Positions 1 through 9,156 are shown, counted from the stretch's first letter. The stretch is DNA of 64,000 nucleotides from DASYPQ01 sp046155895 (GCA_046155895.1 JBJXFB010000012.1:1-64000); one strand, 5' to 3'. The notes: a model not told the origin generated them from the sequence alone. Numbers and translations are program-made.

Positions 1-2
1 CG

Positions 3-134
3 CAGCGCGGGGTCCAGCGCGAGCCGCTGGCCCTCGACGTCCTCGAGGAATGGGACCTCCTGATGCAGGACGACGTCGACGTCCTGCTCTCGACCCTCGG
101 TCCGGCCGATCTGGCCTTGCTGGACTACCGATGA
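3..134 (+). CDS. C-terminal end of an unidentified protein (partial)
   Basis: An open frame enters from the left edge and ends at the TGA at 132-134, giving a 43-residue acidic tail rich in Leu and Asp. It overlaps the next gene by the four bases ATGA, so the two are almost certainly translationally coupled. The start lies outside the window. The tail has no diagnostic motif. In other bacteria DUF3106-like proteins often sit beside sigma or anti-sigma genes, so a regulatory protein is possible, but that is context only. Confidence 0.55.
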   Translation, partial: QRGVQREPLALDVLEEWDLLMQDDVDVLLSTLGPADLALLDYR

Positions 135-1108
135 GTCTCCTGCGAACGATCGCCGCACTGGTGCTGGCCGCGAGCGCCGGCCTGGGCTCCCAGGGCGCCG
201 ACGACCGTCCGGCGCCCACGCTGGAGTCGCTGCGCGCGCGCTGGGAGCGATTCTCGCCCGAGCAGAAGGAGCGCGCGCGGGCGCGCTACGAGCGGTACCT
301 CGCGATGAGCGAGGAGGAGCGGGCGCAGCTCGCGCAGAGCGCTCGTGCGCTGCGAGAGCGAGTCGAGCGCGTCCAGGAGGAGCTCGAAGCGAAGGCTCCC
401 GCGCGCGTGGCCGGCCTCGCGCCCGAGAAGCGCCGCGAGATCGTGCGCGAGATCGTCGCGGAGGAATCGCGGGAGCTCGGCGCCAGCATCCGAGCCCGCG
501 TTCCCGCGCAGTGGATCGAGCAGATCCGCAACGCTCCCCCCGAGGAGCGGGCCCGCCTCCTGCGGCGCTTCCAGCGGCAGCAGCTCGCCCGCGTCGCCCG
601 CTTCGCGATCGGCGAGCTCGGCCGGCGCCTCGAGCTCCCTGGCGAGGAGATCGCGCGGATGCAGGCTCTTCCCGCGGAGGACCGCGGGCGCGTCGTGCTG
701 GAGCTCCGCCAGCGACTCTCCGCCCTCGATGCGGGCGAGCACGGGCTCCCGCCGGGCATCACGCCCGCGGAGTGGGACACGTGGCTCGCGCTCTCCCCCG
801 AGGAGTTCTTCGAGGTCTTCCAGCGCTACTGGCTCACGCGCGTGGAGTCCGTCGACGCATCGAAGGGTCGTCTCCAGTCCGCACGCGAGCTGCTCGAGGC
901 CGCGCGCCCGCGCGTCGAGGAGGTCCTCGCCCTCGCGGACCTGACTCCGGCCGAGCGCGGCGCTCGCCTGGCCGGATCGAAGCGGGCGCGCTGCATGCAA
1001 GTGCTCCGGGCGCGCGAGCTCCTCACGGCGAGCGAGCTCCAGGCGCTCGAGGGGAAGAGCCACGACGAGTTCTTCGAGCAGGTCCGGCAGATCCTCCGGC
1101 CTCGCTGA
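131..1108 (+). CDS. Exported DUF3106-like helical protein
   Basis: The predicted product has 325 residues. The ATG at 131 overlaps the upstream stop (ATGA) and places a signal peptide-like stretch at once at the N-terminus (residues 1-22, ending near GSQG), so I prefer it to the longer in-frame start at 50. The mature part is highly charged and helical, with repeated short motifs of the type LSPEE, APPEER and FSPEQKERARARY, each followed by a helix. Such repeats are typical of DUF3106 and similar periplasmic helical proteins. Residues after about 250 contain a second set of these helices. No catalytic motif is visible. It is probably an envelope protein; its role is unknown. Confidence 0.7.
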   Translation: MSLLRTIAALVLAASAGLGSQGADDRPAPTLESLRARWERFSPEQKERARARYERYLAMSEEERAQLAQSARALRERVERVQEELEAKAPARVAGLAPEKRREIVREIVAEESRELGASIRARVPAQWIEQIRNAPPEERARLLRRFQRQQLARVARFAIGELGRRLELPGEEIARMQALPAEDRGRVVLELRQRLSALDAGEHGLPPGITPAEWDTWLALSPEEFFEVFQRYWLTRVESVDASKGRLQSARELLEAARPRVEEVLALADLTPAERGARLAGSKRARCMQVLRARELLTASELQALEGKSHDEFFEQVRQILRPR

Positions 1109-1131
1109 CCTTCGGCGGGGGAAGCCTCGGG

Positions 1132-1137
1132 TATACT
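1132..1137 (+). promoter_or_regulatory. Possible -10 element (TATACT) for mnmH
   Basis: TATACT matches five of six positions of a sigma70 -10 box and lies 15 nt before the preferred mnmH start, in the 44-nt gap after the preceding gene. No convincing -35 box is visible at the usual distance. A transcript starting from it would have a leader of only about 8 nt. Confidence 0.3.
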
Positions 1138-1152
1138 GCCCGGCTCGCCCGC

Positions 1153-2358
1153 ATGAGATCGACCTTGTCGAGCCGCGCCGGCCGGGTCGCGGTCCCCACG
1201 CTGCGCCCCCGCGAGGCGCTCGAGCACCCCGGTGCGACCCTCGTCGACCTGCGCAGTCCGGCGGAGTTCGCGCTGGACCACGTCCCCGGCGCCACGAACG
1301 TGCCGCTCTTCGACGACGTCGAGCGCGCGCTCGTCGGCACGCTCTACCGCCAGGCTTCTCCAGACAGGGCCTTCGAGGAGGGCCGCGTCATCGCGCGGAC
1401 GAAGATCGCGCGCTTCGTCGGGGAGGTGATCGGCGCCGTGGGCGCCGACCTGGACACGGCCGACCTCGAAGGACGCCTGGAGGAGTTCACCGCCCGCGGA
1501 ATCGACCATCTGGAGTCGTCGATCGCCTGCGAGCCCGCGACGCTCCTCCATCGCGATCCCGTGATCTTCCACTGCTGGCGAGGCGGCTTGCGCAGCCGGA
1601 GCGTCGTCGCCTTCCTGCGCGGCCTCGGCCTCGAGCGGGCGCACATGATCGAAGGCGGCTACAAGGCGTACCGGACCGAAGTCGCCAGTCAGATCGCCGC
1701 ATGGCGTCCGCCGCCGATCGTCCTCGTGTGCGGCCTGACCGGCGTGGGGAAGACGCTCGTCCTGCGCGAGCTCGAGCGCCTGCGGCCCGGCTGGACGCTC
1801 GATCTCGAGGGGCTCGCGGGTCACCGGAGCTCGCTCCTCGGCATGGTAGGCCTAGAGCCCAGGTCGCAGAAGGCGTTCGAGAGCGCGCTCGCGTCGCGCA
1901 TCCGGCGCGGGTTCGAGGACCGGCTCGTCGTCGAGGGGGAGAGCCGCAAGGTGGGGGACGTGATCCTCCCGTCCGGGATCTGGCGCGCGATGGCCGGCGG
2001 CGTCGCGGTGGAGCTCACCGCGCCCATCGAGCGCCGCGTTCAAGTCCTGGAGGCGGACTACCTCGCGAGCGAAAGGAGCCGCGAGCAGCTCTTCCGTCAG
2101 CTCCCGCTCGTGCAGCAGCGCATGGACCTGCCCGCGGACGCGCCTTCGCTCGCCTCGCTGCTCGAGTCGGGCCGCGTCGACGAGCTCGTCCGCCTCCTGC
2201 TGTCGAGGTACTACGACCCGCTCTACCGCCGGAGCGAGAAGGGGCGGCGGTACGCGACCTCGATCGACGCGAGCGATCCAGCGCGCGCCGCCGAGGAGAT
2301 CGCGGCCTGGATCGAAAACGCGCCGCGCGCCGTTGCGCCTCCCGAGCCGCGCTCCTAG
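1153..2358 (+). CDS. mnmH: tRNA 2-selenouridine synthase
   Basis: MnmH (SelU) converts 2-thiouridine at the wobble position of some tRNAs to 2-selenouridine, through a geranylated intermediate, using selenophosphate. The 401-residue product has an N-terminal rhodanese domain with the family motif FHCWRGGLRS, whose predicted catalytic cysteine is C141, and a C-terminal P-loop domain with GLTGVGKT at about 194-201. Length is close to the usual 360-400. The open frame continues far upstream inside the previous gene; the ATG at 1153 is the first start in the intergenic gap and gives a normal N-terminus. Selenophosphate synthase (SelD) must be encoded elsewhere if this enzyme makes selenouridine. 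The next gene starts 15 nt downstream. Confidence 0.93.
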   Translation: MRSTLSSRAGRVAVPTLRPREALEHPGATLVDLRSPAEFALDHVPGATNVPLFDDVERALVGTLYRQASPDRAFEEGRVIARTKIARFVGEVIGAVGADLDTADLEGRLEEFTARGIDHLESSIACEPATLLHRDPVIFHCWRGGLRSRSVVAFLRGLGLERAHMIEGGYKAYRTEVASQIAAWRPPPIVLVCGLTGVGKTLVLRELERLRPGWTLDLEGLAGHRSSLLGMVGLEPRSQKAFESALASRIRRGFEDRLVVEGESRKVGDVILPSGIWRAMAGGVAVELTAPIERRVQVLEADYLASERSREQLFRQLPLVQQRMDLPADAPSLASLLESGRVDELVRLLLSRYYDPLYRRSEKGRRYATSIDASDPARAAEEIAAWIENAPRAVAPPEPRS

Positions 2359-2372
2359 CGTAGCCCGCGCGC

Positions 2373-3110
2373 ATGCCCGCCTCCGCGCTCGTCCGCGAAA
2401 TCACGATCGTCGTTCCCGCCTACAACGAGGCGCGGAGGATCGGGCCCTCCCTCGAGAAGATCCTGGCCTTCCTCCCGGCGCACTTCGCGTCGAGCGAGGT
2501 CCTGCTCGTCGACGACGGGAGCACCGACGGCACGGCGGAACTCGTGGAGGCCCGCTTCGGGGATCGCGTGCGAGTCCTCCGGCAGCCGCGGCGCCGGGGC
2601 AAGGGGGCCGCGGTCCGCGCCGGGATCCTCGCGTCGCGGAAGCCCTGGGTCCTGTTCGTCGACGCCGACCTCTCGATCCCGATCGAGGAAGCGCTCGCGC
2701 TCTGTGCCCACGCCGATCGCGCGCCGATCGTCATCGGCTCGAAGCGCGCTCCCGGCAGCGAGATCGAGTACCCGCTCGCGCGCAGACTCCTCGGCGGCAT
2801 CGGGCAGTCGATGATCTCGCTCTTCGTCGTGAGCGGGTTCAAGGACACGCAGTGCGGGATCAAGCTCTACCGCACGGACGTCGCCCAGGAGCTGTTCGCA
2901 CTCTCGAGGATCGACGGGTTCGGATTCGACTTCGAGGTGCTGTTCCTGGCCCGGCGCCTGGGATGGGACGTCCTCGAGATCCCGATCCACTGTCAGCACA
3001 AGGTCGGCGGGACGGTGAGATTCGCGACCTATCTCCGAGTCCTTTCCGAAGTGGCCCGGGTCACGAGCTACCGCTTGCGCGGGCTCTATCCGCCGCGGAG
3101 GGCTACTTGA
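2373..3110 (+). CDS. GT2 glycosyltransferase, dolichyl/polyprenyl-phosphate type
   Basis: The 245-residue product begins with a classic GT-A fold N-terminus: ITIVVPAYNEARRI at residues 9-22, then LLVDDGSTDGT and a nucleotide-sugar DxD region FVDADLS. KGAAVRAGI and the later SGFKDTQCGIKLYR and GFGFDFEVLFLA motifs match the ALG5 / dolichyl-phosphate glucosyltransferase branch of family GT2. It probably loads a sugar onto polyprenyl phosphate at the cytoplasmic membrane face. No C-terminal membrane segment is present, unlike eukaryotic ALG5. Its 3' end overlaps by 8 bp the 3' end of the convergent gene at 3103-4848, whose product is the kind of membrane glycosyltransferase that would use such a lipid-linked sugar. 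Confidence 0.88.
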   Translation: MPASALVREITIVVPAYNEARRIGPSLEKILAFLPAHFASSEVLLVDDGSTDGTAELVEARFGDRVRVLRQPRRRGKGAAVRAGILASRKPWVLFVDADLSIPIEEALALCAHADRAPIVIGSKRAPGSEIEYPLARRLLGGIGQSMISLFVVSGFKDTQCGIKLYRTDVAQELFALSRIDGFGFDFEVLFLARRLGWDVLEIPIHCQHKVGGTVRFATYLRVLSEVARVTSYRLRGLYPPRRAT

Positions 3111-4848
3111 GCGTGCTCGTTCTCTGCGCGTCGCGGTAGCCCGCGAGGATCGACGGCCCCGCGTCCTCGGGTTGGCGGCCGATCAGCTCGAGAGCCAGGT
3201 CGTCCCGCAGCGGGTACAGCGCGTGAACTCGCCACCCCGCGCCGCGCAGGAAGGGCTCGCGCAGGGCATCGGGGACCTCGAGACGGCACTGGATGTCGAT
3301 CTTCTCGGGCAGGATCTTGATCCCGAGGGCGACGCGGCCGAGCGCTTCCGCCAGTGGCTCGCGCTCTTCGAGCGGACGGGTCTCGATCCGGTCGAACGCG
3401 GCCCGGATGTCGTGCCCGTAGTCCGGAGCCGCGACTAGGCCGAGGCCTTTCAACGCCGTCCGCCAATGCTCGCCGGAGCTGGCGCGCGTGATCGCAACGG
3501 CCTCGGCGAGAGTGACGCCGGACTTCTCGAACAGCGAATGGGCCGCGCTCGGAAGAACCAGGTCGGGCTCGTCCCGGATTCGCTCGAGGACAGCGAAGCG
3601 ATCGGGGATCGGGCCCTCGAGGCGGTGGACGAGGCGGTCGAAGTAGCCCTGCAGGTCGTAGCCCTTCGCCCGCGCGAGGAACTCCCCGTTCCCCAGCAGG
3701 GACCCCGTGCGCCCCTGCAGGACGAGAGCTCCGAAGGCCGTGACGCCGAAGACGAGGACGATCGCGACCGCGCCGAGCGCGATCTGTCTCCGCGCCGCAG
3801 CCGCGTTGTCGATCCAGTGAGCAGCCCAGGCGGCGAAGAGCAGCGCCGAGAAGAACCAGAATGGCGAGCATCGCAGCCAGAAGAACCAGTGGCCGCGGTT
3901 CGGGAACAGGAACCCGCTCTGGACGAGGATGAGGATGAAGACGCCGAGGTAGGCGAGGATCGGCAGAGATCGCCGGCGGAGGGCTCCACCCTCCGCGCCC
4001 CTCGCGAGCACGAGCCCGGCGACGATCACGATCCCGAAGCCCAGCGTCTGGACCAAAGCCGCAGGATCGCCCTCGAGGAGGTGGAAGCCGATCTCGCGCA
4101 GGGCGTCGAGCCCCTTCGGACCCGACGCGAAGCCCTCCCGGCCTTGCACGAGCAGCGCGCCGAGACCGACGTGCCCCATCATCAGCCAGAGCGGGAGTGC
4201 GCCGAGACCGAATCCCAGGATCGCCGCGCCCGCGAACGCGCCGAGGATCCTCGCGCGGAGCCGGAGGAGGACTGCCACCGCCACGATCGCGAGGGCGGGA
4301 GCCGTCTGGAGCGAGAAGTACGCGCCGAGGCCGGCGAAGATCCCGAGCAGGAACCAGTCCGCGAGCCGCGCCCGCTCCTGGAAGAGCACGCGGAGCGCGT
4401 AGTGGAAGACGAGCGCGATCGGGATCGCGCTCTCGAAGTGCGTGCCCAGGGCGAGCATCGAGCTGCGCAAGTACGATTCCGGGCAGAACACGAAGAGCAG
4501 CCCGAAGATCCCCGCCGCCTTCGCGCCGAAGTGCTCCCAGGCGAAGCGCAGGCCGACCCACAGCAGAAGGGCTGTCGTCAGGAAGGCCGTGATCTTCTGC
4601 GCCAGGACGCTCGGTCCGAAGACAAGGAAGACGAGCGCCTTCAGGTGCATCACGAGGAAGCCGCCGCCCTCGTGCTGGACGTAGGTCAACTTCCAGCTCG
4701 GGACCCCGATTCCATCGATCAGGGCCTTCGCGGCGCCGCCTTTCGGCATCTCGTCGCCGTAGGAGAAGACGTCGGCGATCGACAGGACCAGGGCTGCGCG
4801 CGTCAGGAAGAGGAGCAGGAAGAGCAGCCAGAAGGTGCGCTTCGACAT
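3103..4848 (-). CDS. Polytopic membrane protein, GT39/RgtA-like glycosyltransferase
   Basis: The 581-residue product has an N-terminal membrane anchor (residues 5-25), then an acidic loop SYGDEMP like the first-loop Asp-containing motif of GT-C transferases. About ten further hydrophobic helices follow up to residue 370, then a soluble C-terminal domain of roughly 200 residues. That layout fits the lipid-phosphate-sugar-dependent GT39/RgtABCD superfamily, but sequence identity to a named member is not obvious. It is the last gene of a minus-strand operon (GT9, radical SAM, this gene), with a 4-nt gap after the radical SAM stop. Substrate unknown. Confidence 0.65.
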   Translation of the reverse strand: MSKRTFWLLFLLLFLTRAALVLSIADVFSYGDEMPKGGAAKALIDGIGVPSWKLTYVQHEGGGFLVMHLKALVFLVFGPSVLAQKITAFLTTALLLWVGLRFAWEHFGAKAAGIFGLLFVFCPESYLRSSMLALGTHFESAIPIALVFHYALRVLFQERARLADWFLLGIFAGLGAYFSLQTAPALAIVAVAVLLRLRARILGAFAGAAILGFGLGALPLWLMMGHVGLGALLVQGREGFASGPKGLDALREIGFHLLEGDPAALVQTLGFGIVIVAGLVLARGAEGGALRRRSLPILAYLGVFILILVQSGFLFPNRGHWFFWLRCSPFWFFSALLFAAWAAHWIDNAAAARRQIALGAVAIVLVFGVTAFGALVLQGRTGSLLGNGEFLARAKGYDLQGYFDRLVHRLEGPIPDRFAVLERIRDEPDLVLPSAAHSLFEKSGVTLAEAVAITRASSGEHWRTALKGLGLVAAPDYGHDIRAAFDRIETRPLEEREPLAEALGRVALGIKILPEKIDIQCRLEVPDALREPFLRGAGWRVHALYPLRDDLALELIGRQPEDAGPSILAGYRDAQRTSTLK

Positions 4849-4852
4849 CGGG

Positions 4853-6229
4853 CTAGAGATTGCGCGCGAAGAGCGCGAAGCCTTCGCGCGCCTGGCGGGC
4901 GAGCTCGCCCGCGGAACGCACGCCGGCGATGCGCCGGGCGATCCAGGCGGGACGCGCGTAGAAGCGGCGGACCATCGACTTCTTCAGGGCCAGCATCCGG
5001 CTCCGATCGAGCGCCGCGGTCGGCAGGAACGCGTTCGCTCCACCCTGATCCATGACGAGGTCGTCCGCGCGCGCGAGGCCGAGCTCCAGCGCGTGGGCGC
5101 GGAAGGGGGTCGAGAAGCGCGGGACGGCCATGTTGAGGCTCATGAAATCGAGCTCGAGGTCGATGGCGAGGTCGAGCGTCTCCCGAAGGGACTCTTCGGT
5201 GTCCTCGGGAAGCCCGACGATGAAGGTTCCGACGGTGCGCAGGCCCGCACGACGCGCCCTTGCGACGCCCGCGCGCACGTCGTCGACGCGGTAGCCCTTG
5301 CGGTACCTCGCCAGGCGACCGTCGTCGGCGCTCTCGATGCCGAGGATCACGGTGTGGCAGCCCGCGTTCGCCATGGCTTCCAGGAGACCCTCGTCCGCCG
5401 TGTCGGGCCGCGTGAACGCGGTCCAGGACAGATCCCGTCGCTCCTCGAGGGCCGCGCAGAGCCGCAGCGCGCGCTCGCGCCGGATCCCGAAGGTCTGGTC
5501 CACGAAGAAGATCTCGCGCACGCCCCTCGACCGCAGCTCGTCGATCTCCTCGAGCGCGTCCTCGACGGGCCGGGTCTTGAAACCGAGCGTCCCGATCACG
5601 CAGAACGTGCACGGGTAGGGGCAGCCGTAGTCCGTCAGGACCGTGGCGAAGGGTTCCTCGCGAGCGAAGGAGAAGCGGTAGCCGGCGTGCGGGAAGAGCT
5701 CGTGTCGCGGCCTCGGAATGCGGTATTCGCCGGTGCGGGCGCCGCGCCGGATGCGCGTGGGGCTGCCGTCCGCGCGGCGGATCGTCATCTCGAGGAGGCC
5801 GGAGAGCTCTCCGTCGAGATAGGCCAGGACGTCCGCGTTCGTGAAATCGTGGAGCACCGCTTCGAGCCACGGCTCCTCCGCCAGGCGCTGCTCGCTCGCT
5901 TCCTGGAGGATGTCGCCGATGGCGAGGACGCGCCGGCCGCGCCGGCTTTCCTCGGCGAGGAAGTCGCGGTCTTCCGGCCACGAGACCGATCCGACGAGCG
6001 AGACGATCACGTCGGGCGCGAGCGAGTCGATCCGTCCGTGGGTCCGCGACGGCGGCAGGCGCTCGGCGATCGCGTCGATCACCCGGATCTCGTGCCGCGA
6101 GGCGAGGGTGCCGGACAGCGCGAGCAGATCGATCGGATGGAAGAGGTAGTTGGATTTCGTGGTCTTCGAGCAGAAGTAATCGCGGATGTACGTCTCCGAG
6201 CCGGGCGGGTTCAGGAGGAGCACCTTCAC
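4853..6229 (-). CDS. B12-binding-domain radical SAM protein
   Basis: The 458-residue product has an N-terminal Rossmann-like cobalamin-binding region that begins KVLLLNPPG, then a radical SAM core with the cluster motif CPYPCTFC (Cx3Cx2C) at about residues 203-210, followed by GIESADD and TFIVGLPEDT, typical of the BchE/HpnP-like branch. The start is a GTG overlapping the upstream stop as GTGA; the open frame upstream of it lies inside the GT9 gene and is a shadow. Relatives methylate or cyclise lipids, cofactors or peptides. Its place between two glycosyltransferases suggests modification of a lipid or glycan, but the substrate cannot be read from the sequence. The classical DxHxxG cobalamin motif is not evident, so B12 may not be bound tightly. 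Confidence 0.82.
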   Translation of the reverse strand: MKVLLLNPPGSETYIRDYFCSKTTKSNYLFHPIDLLALSGTLASRHEIRVIDAIAERLPPSRTHGRIDSLAPDVIVSLVGSVSWPEDRDFLAEESRRGRRVLAIGDILQEASEQRLAEEPWLEAVLHDFTNADVLAYLDGELSGLLEMTIRRADGSPTRIRRGARTGEYRIPRPRHELFPHAGYRFSFAREEPFATVLTDYGCPYPCTFCVIGTLGFKTRPVEDALEEIDELRSRGVREIFFVDQTFGIRRERALRLCAALEERRDLSWTAFTRPDTADEGLLEAMANAGCHTVILGIESADDGRLARYRKGYRVDDVRAGVARARRAGLRTVGTFIVGLPEDTEESLRETLDLAIDLELDFMSLNMAVPRFSTPFRAHALELGLARADDLVMDQGGANAFLPTAALDRSRMLALKKSMVRRFYARPAWIARRIAGVRSAGELARQAREGFALFARNL

Positions 6230-7491
6230 GCGCTGGCTTCCTCCGCGAAGTGCGCCGCGACCAGAGGATCCCGTGAAACGACCAGGACGTCGTCGGCCAG
6301 GCGCTCGCGGGCCTCCGACAGGACGAGGTCGACGGGGATGTTCGTCAGACACTCGGGAACGCCTCGGACGCAGTTCAGCACCTTGTTGTCGTGCACGTTG
6401 ATGCAGGGGCTGCACGGCGGAGGCCGCCAGATCGCGATCGAGCGCCGGCCCACGGGTCCGTACATCACCGGAGTCTCCGGTCCGAAGAGAGCGACCGTGG
6501 GCGTCCCGAGAGCCGCGCCGACGTGCATCGGACCGGAATCGTTCGTCACGTGCACGGCGGCGCGGGCGAGGAGCGCGGTCAGCTCGCCGATCGTGAGCTG
6601 CCCGGAGAGATCGACGAGCAGGCCGCGCGGCGCGGGTCCGACCGCGCGCGCGATCGCCGCGACGTAGGCCTTCTCCTCCTCCGAGCCGACGAGGACGACC
6701 GGCGTGCCATCCTCGAGAGCGAGGCGTCGTGCGAGCGTCGCAAAAGATGCGGGAGGCCAGCGCCGCTCCAGCGCCAGCGAACCCGCGTTGGCATTCAGCA
6801 CGGCGATGGGCCGGCCGGCCGGGACGCCGGCGCGCTCGAGCCGCTCGTCGAGGGCCAGCGCCTCCTTCCTGCACGTCGGGTAGGGAGTGAGCATGTCGAT
6901 CTCTTCGCCATTCTCGCCTCCCGCGAGCGCGCGGAAGTTGCGCGAGACGTGCCAGTAGCGGTTGAAGTGGATCGTCTCGGTGTGGAAGCCTCCGCGCCAC
7001 AGCCCGGGCGCCGCGAAGCCGACCACCGTCCCGGCTCCCGTCGCCAGGGAGATCACCGCCGAGAACCGCGTGAAGAACTCGAAGTCGTACACGCGGTCGA
7101 ACCGCTCGCGCCGCAGGCTCGAGACGAGGGCCGCGAACCGCCCGAAGAGCTTCCACCAGCCGCGCGGGCCGTGCGAGACCCGCACGTCGAGCGCCATCAC
7201 CTCGTCGAAGACGCGCAGCCCGCGGGCGAAGTCCTCGTTCTGACGCAGGGTGAGGAGAACGAGGCGCGCGCGAGGCAGATCGCGCCGCAGCGTGGACACG
7301 GCCGGAGTCAGGAGCTGCAGGCTCCCGATGCCCCAGAACTTGACCAGGAGGACCTTTTCGGGCGAGGAAGCGCGCGGACGCCTGGCCCGGAGGAGCTTCA
7401 GCGGCTGGAGCGCCGCGCAGGCGAGCAGCCCGAGGAACTTGTCGGCCTGCTGCAGCCGCTTCATCGGCACGCTGGTGCTCGGAGTACCCAC
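6226..7491 (-). CDS. GT9 family heptosyltransferase-like glycosyltransferase
   Basis: The product has 421 residues from the first ATG; a second ATG nine codons later is equally possible. After a short N-terminal hydrophobic segment it shows the GT9 start VLLVKFWGIGSLQLLTP, which resembles ADP-heptose:LPS heptosyltransferases (usually KILVVRLSSIGDVI). The C-terminal half contains VHVTNDSGPMHVGAALGTPTVALFG, the family's nucleotide-sugar signature (quoted here as two parts: VHVTNDSGPMH and GTPTVALFG). A Cys-rich motif near the C-terminus (PPCSPCINVHDNK with a later C) is common in this family's planctomycete and deltaproteobacterial members. First gene of a minus-strand operon; probably acts on cell-surface glycolipid in the cytoplasm. 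Confidence 0.85.
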   Translation of the reverse strand: MGTPSTSVPMKRLQQADKFLGLLACAALQPLKLLRARRPRASSPEKVLLVKFWGIGSLQLLTPAVSTLRRDLPRARLVLLTLRQNEDFARGLRVFDEVMALDVRVSHGPRGWWKLFGRFAALVSSLRRERFDRVYDFEFFTRFSAVISLATGAGTVVGFAAPGLWRGGFHTETIHFNRYWHVSRNFRALAGGENGEEIDMLTPYPTCRKEALALDERLERAGVPAGRPIAVLNANAGSLALERRWPPASFATLARRLALEDGTPVVLVGSEEEKAYVAAIARAVGPAPRGLLVDLSGQLTIGELTALLARAAVHVTNDSGPMHVGAALGTPTVALFGPETPVMYGPVGRRSIAIWRPPPCSPCINVHDNKVLNCVRGVPECLTNIPVDLVLSEARERLADDVLVVSRDPLVAAHFAEEASA

Positions 7492-7561
7492 GGCTGCTCC
7501 CGGTCATCATACCCCCCGCGCGCGCACGATCACCCGGACCCGGGCTCCGCCTTGGTCGAAC

Positions 7562-7590
7562 TTGCCGCGGAGTGGGGCAGGGCCTATCTT
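7562..7590 (+). promoter_or_regulatory. Putative sigma70-like promoter of purF
   Basis: TTGCCG at 7562-7567 and TATCTT at 7585-7590 are separated by 17 nt; each matches four of six consensus bases. The pair lies in the divergent gap between the GT9 gene and purF and would give a leader of roughly 80 nt. Support is by motif and position only. Confidence 0.35.
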
Positions 7591-7674
7591 CCGCCCTCCA
7601 GGGAGCTGCGCCGGGAAGCACGGACCTCTGGATCGCTTCGAGCGGAATCGGGAAGCGCGAGGGACCAGTCGAGC

Positions 7675-9156
7675 ATGTGCGGATTCATCGGTATCTACGG
7701 GCCGGACGGCGTCGATGTCGCAGGCGAGGTCTACGAAGGCCTGCTCGCCGTCCAGCATCGCGGCCAGGACGCGGCGGGAATCGTCACCTTCACGGACGCG
7801 TTCCACGTCAAGAAGGGGCTCGGGCTCGTCCTGGAGGTCTTCAACGAGACGAACATGGCGCGGCTGCGGGGCAATCTCGGCCTCGGCCACGTGCGCTACC
7901 CCACGGTCGGATCGGGCATCCAGGATGACGCGCAGCCCTTCCACGTGACGTTCCCCGTGGGAGTCGCGATGGCCCACAACGGCAACGTCACGAATTTCGC
8001 GGAGCTCCGCGAGAAGTACTTCAAGAGGAGCGGGATGCGGTTGAACTCCTCCTGCGACCTGGAGGTGATCCTCTTCGTGTTCGCCCGCGCGTTGAACGAG
8101 CGCATGCGGCCGAACCACGAGATCACCGCTGACGACGTGTTCCATGCCGTCGCTGCCGTCCACGCGCAGGTCAAGGGCGCCTACTCGGTCGTGGCGACGA
8201 TCGCCGACGGGGGACTCGTCGCGTTCCGCGATCCCTACGGGATCAAGCCCTGCGTTTTCGGCCAGAAGGAGACTTCGGAGGGCAAGTGGTTCGCCTGCGC
8301 GAGCGAAACGGTGGTCCTCGACGTGAACGGGTACACGCGGAGCTTCGACCTCGAAGCCGGCGAGGCCGTTTTCGTCGGCCAGGACCGCAAGGTGATGCGC
8401 AAGAAGCTCTCCGACAAGCCTCATCGCCCGTGCATCTTCGAACTCATCTACTTCGCGCGCCCCGATTCGCTGCTCGACGACGTCTCCGTCTACAAGACCC
8501 GGGTGCGTTTCGGACAAGCGCTGTCCAGGCAGTGGCGCCAGGAGGGCGCGCCGATGCCGGACTCGATCATTCCCATCCCCGATTCCAGCCGCGATGCGGC
8601 GCTCGCCATGGCGATGGAGCTCGGCGTGCCGTACCGCGAGGGCCTGGTCAAGAATCGCTACATCGGACGGACCTTCATCATGCCGAACCAGAAGCGCCGG
8701 ACGTCGTCGATCCGGCGCAAGCTGAATCCGATCGCGCTGGAGTTCGAGGGCAAGGACGTGCTCCTCGTCGACGATTCGATCGTGCGCGGGAACACGGTGA
8801 AGCGCATCGTCCGCATGGCGCGCGATGCCGGCGCGAGGAAAGTCTACGTAGCCGCCTGCTGTCCGCCGCTCGTCGCTCCCTGCCCCTACGGGATCGACAT
8901 GGCGACCAAGAAGGAGTTCGTTGCGACCGGCCGATCCGTCGAGGACGTGCGCACGCAGATCGACGCGGACTACCTGATGTACCTCGACCGCGATGCCATG
9001 AACGCCGCGGCTCGCGCCGGCAACGCGAAGATCGAGCAGTTCTGCAATGCCTGCTTCACGGGCGAGTACCCCACCGGTGACGTGACGGTCGAGCAGCTCC
9101 TGGCGATCGAAAACGACCGCGAGACGAACCGGGACGAGGTGTCCTGCGGGGCCTGA
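7675..9156 (+). CDS. purF: Amidophosphoribosyltransferase, Fe-S type without propeptide
   Basis: PurF makes 5-phosphoribosylamine from PRPP and glutamine, the first committed step of purine synthesis. The 493-residue product starts Met-Cys-Gly-Phe, so the Ntn glutaminase nucleophile Cys2 is exposed simply by removal of Met. The PRPP-binding motif LLVDDSIVRGNT lies near residue 362. Four cysteines stand where Bacillus subtilis PurF binds its [4Fe-4S] cluster: in RPCIFELIYFARPD, in APCPYGID, and the CxxC of FCNACF. B. subtilis PurF has an 11-residue propeptide, which is absent here. The ATG at 7675 is fixed by the MCGF start; the long upstream open frame is antisense shadow over the GT9 gene. 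Stand-alone, not in a pur operon. Confidence 0.96.
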   Translation: MCGFIGIYGPDGVDVAGEVYEGLLAVQHRGQDAAGIVTFTDAFHVKKGLGLVLEVFNETNMARLRGNLGLGHVRYPTVGSGIQDDAQPFHVTFPVGVAMAHNGNVTNFAELREKYFKRSGMRLNSSCDLEVILFVFARALNERMRPNHEITADDVFHAVAAVHAQVKGAYSVVATIADGGLVAFRDPYGIKPCVFGQKETSEGKWFACASETVVLDVNGYTRSFDLEAGEAVFVGQDRKVMRKKLSDKPHRPCIFELIYFARPDSLLDDVSVYKTRVRFGQALSRQWRQEGAPMPDSIIPIPDSSRDAALAMAMELGVPYREGLVKNRYIGRTFIMPNQKRRTSSIRRKLNPIALEFEGKDVLLVDDSIVRGNTVKRIVRMARDAGARKVYVAACCPPLVAPCPYGIDMATKKEFVATGRSVEDVRTQIDADYLMYLDRDAMNAAARAGNAKIEQFCNACFTGEYPTGDVTVEQLLAIENDRETNRDEVSCGA

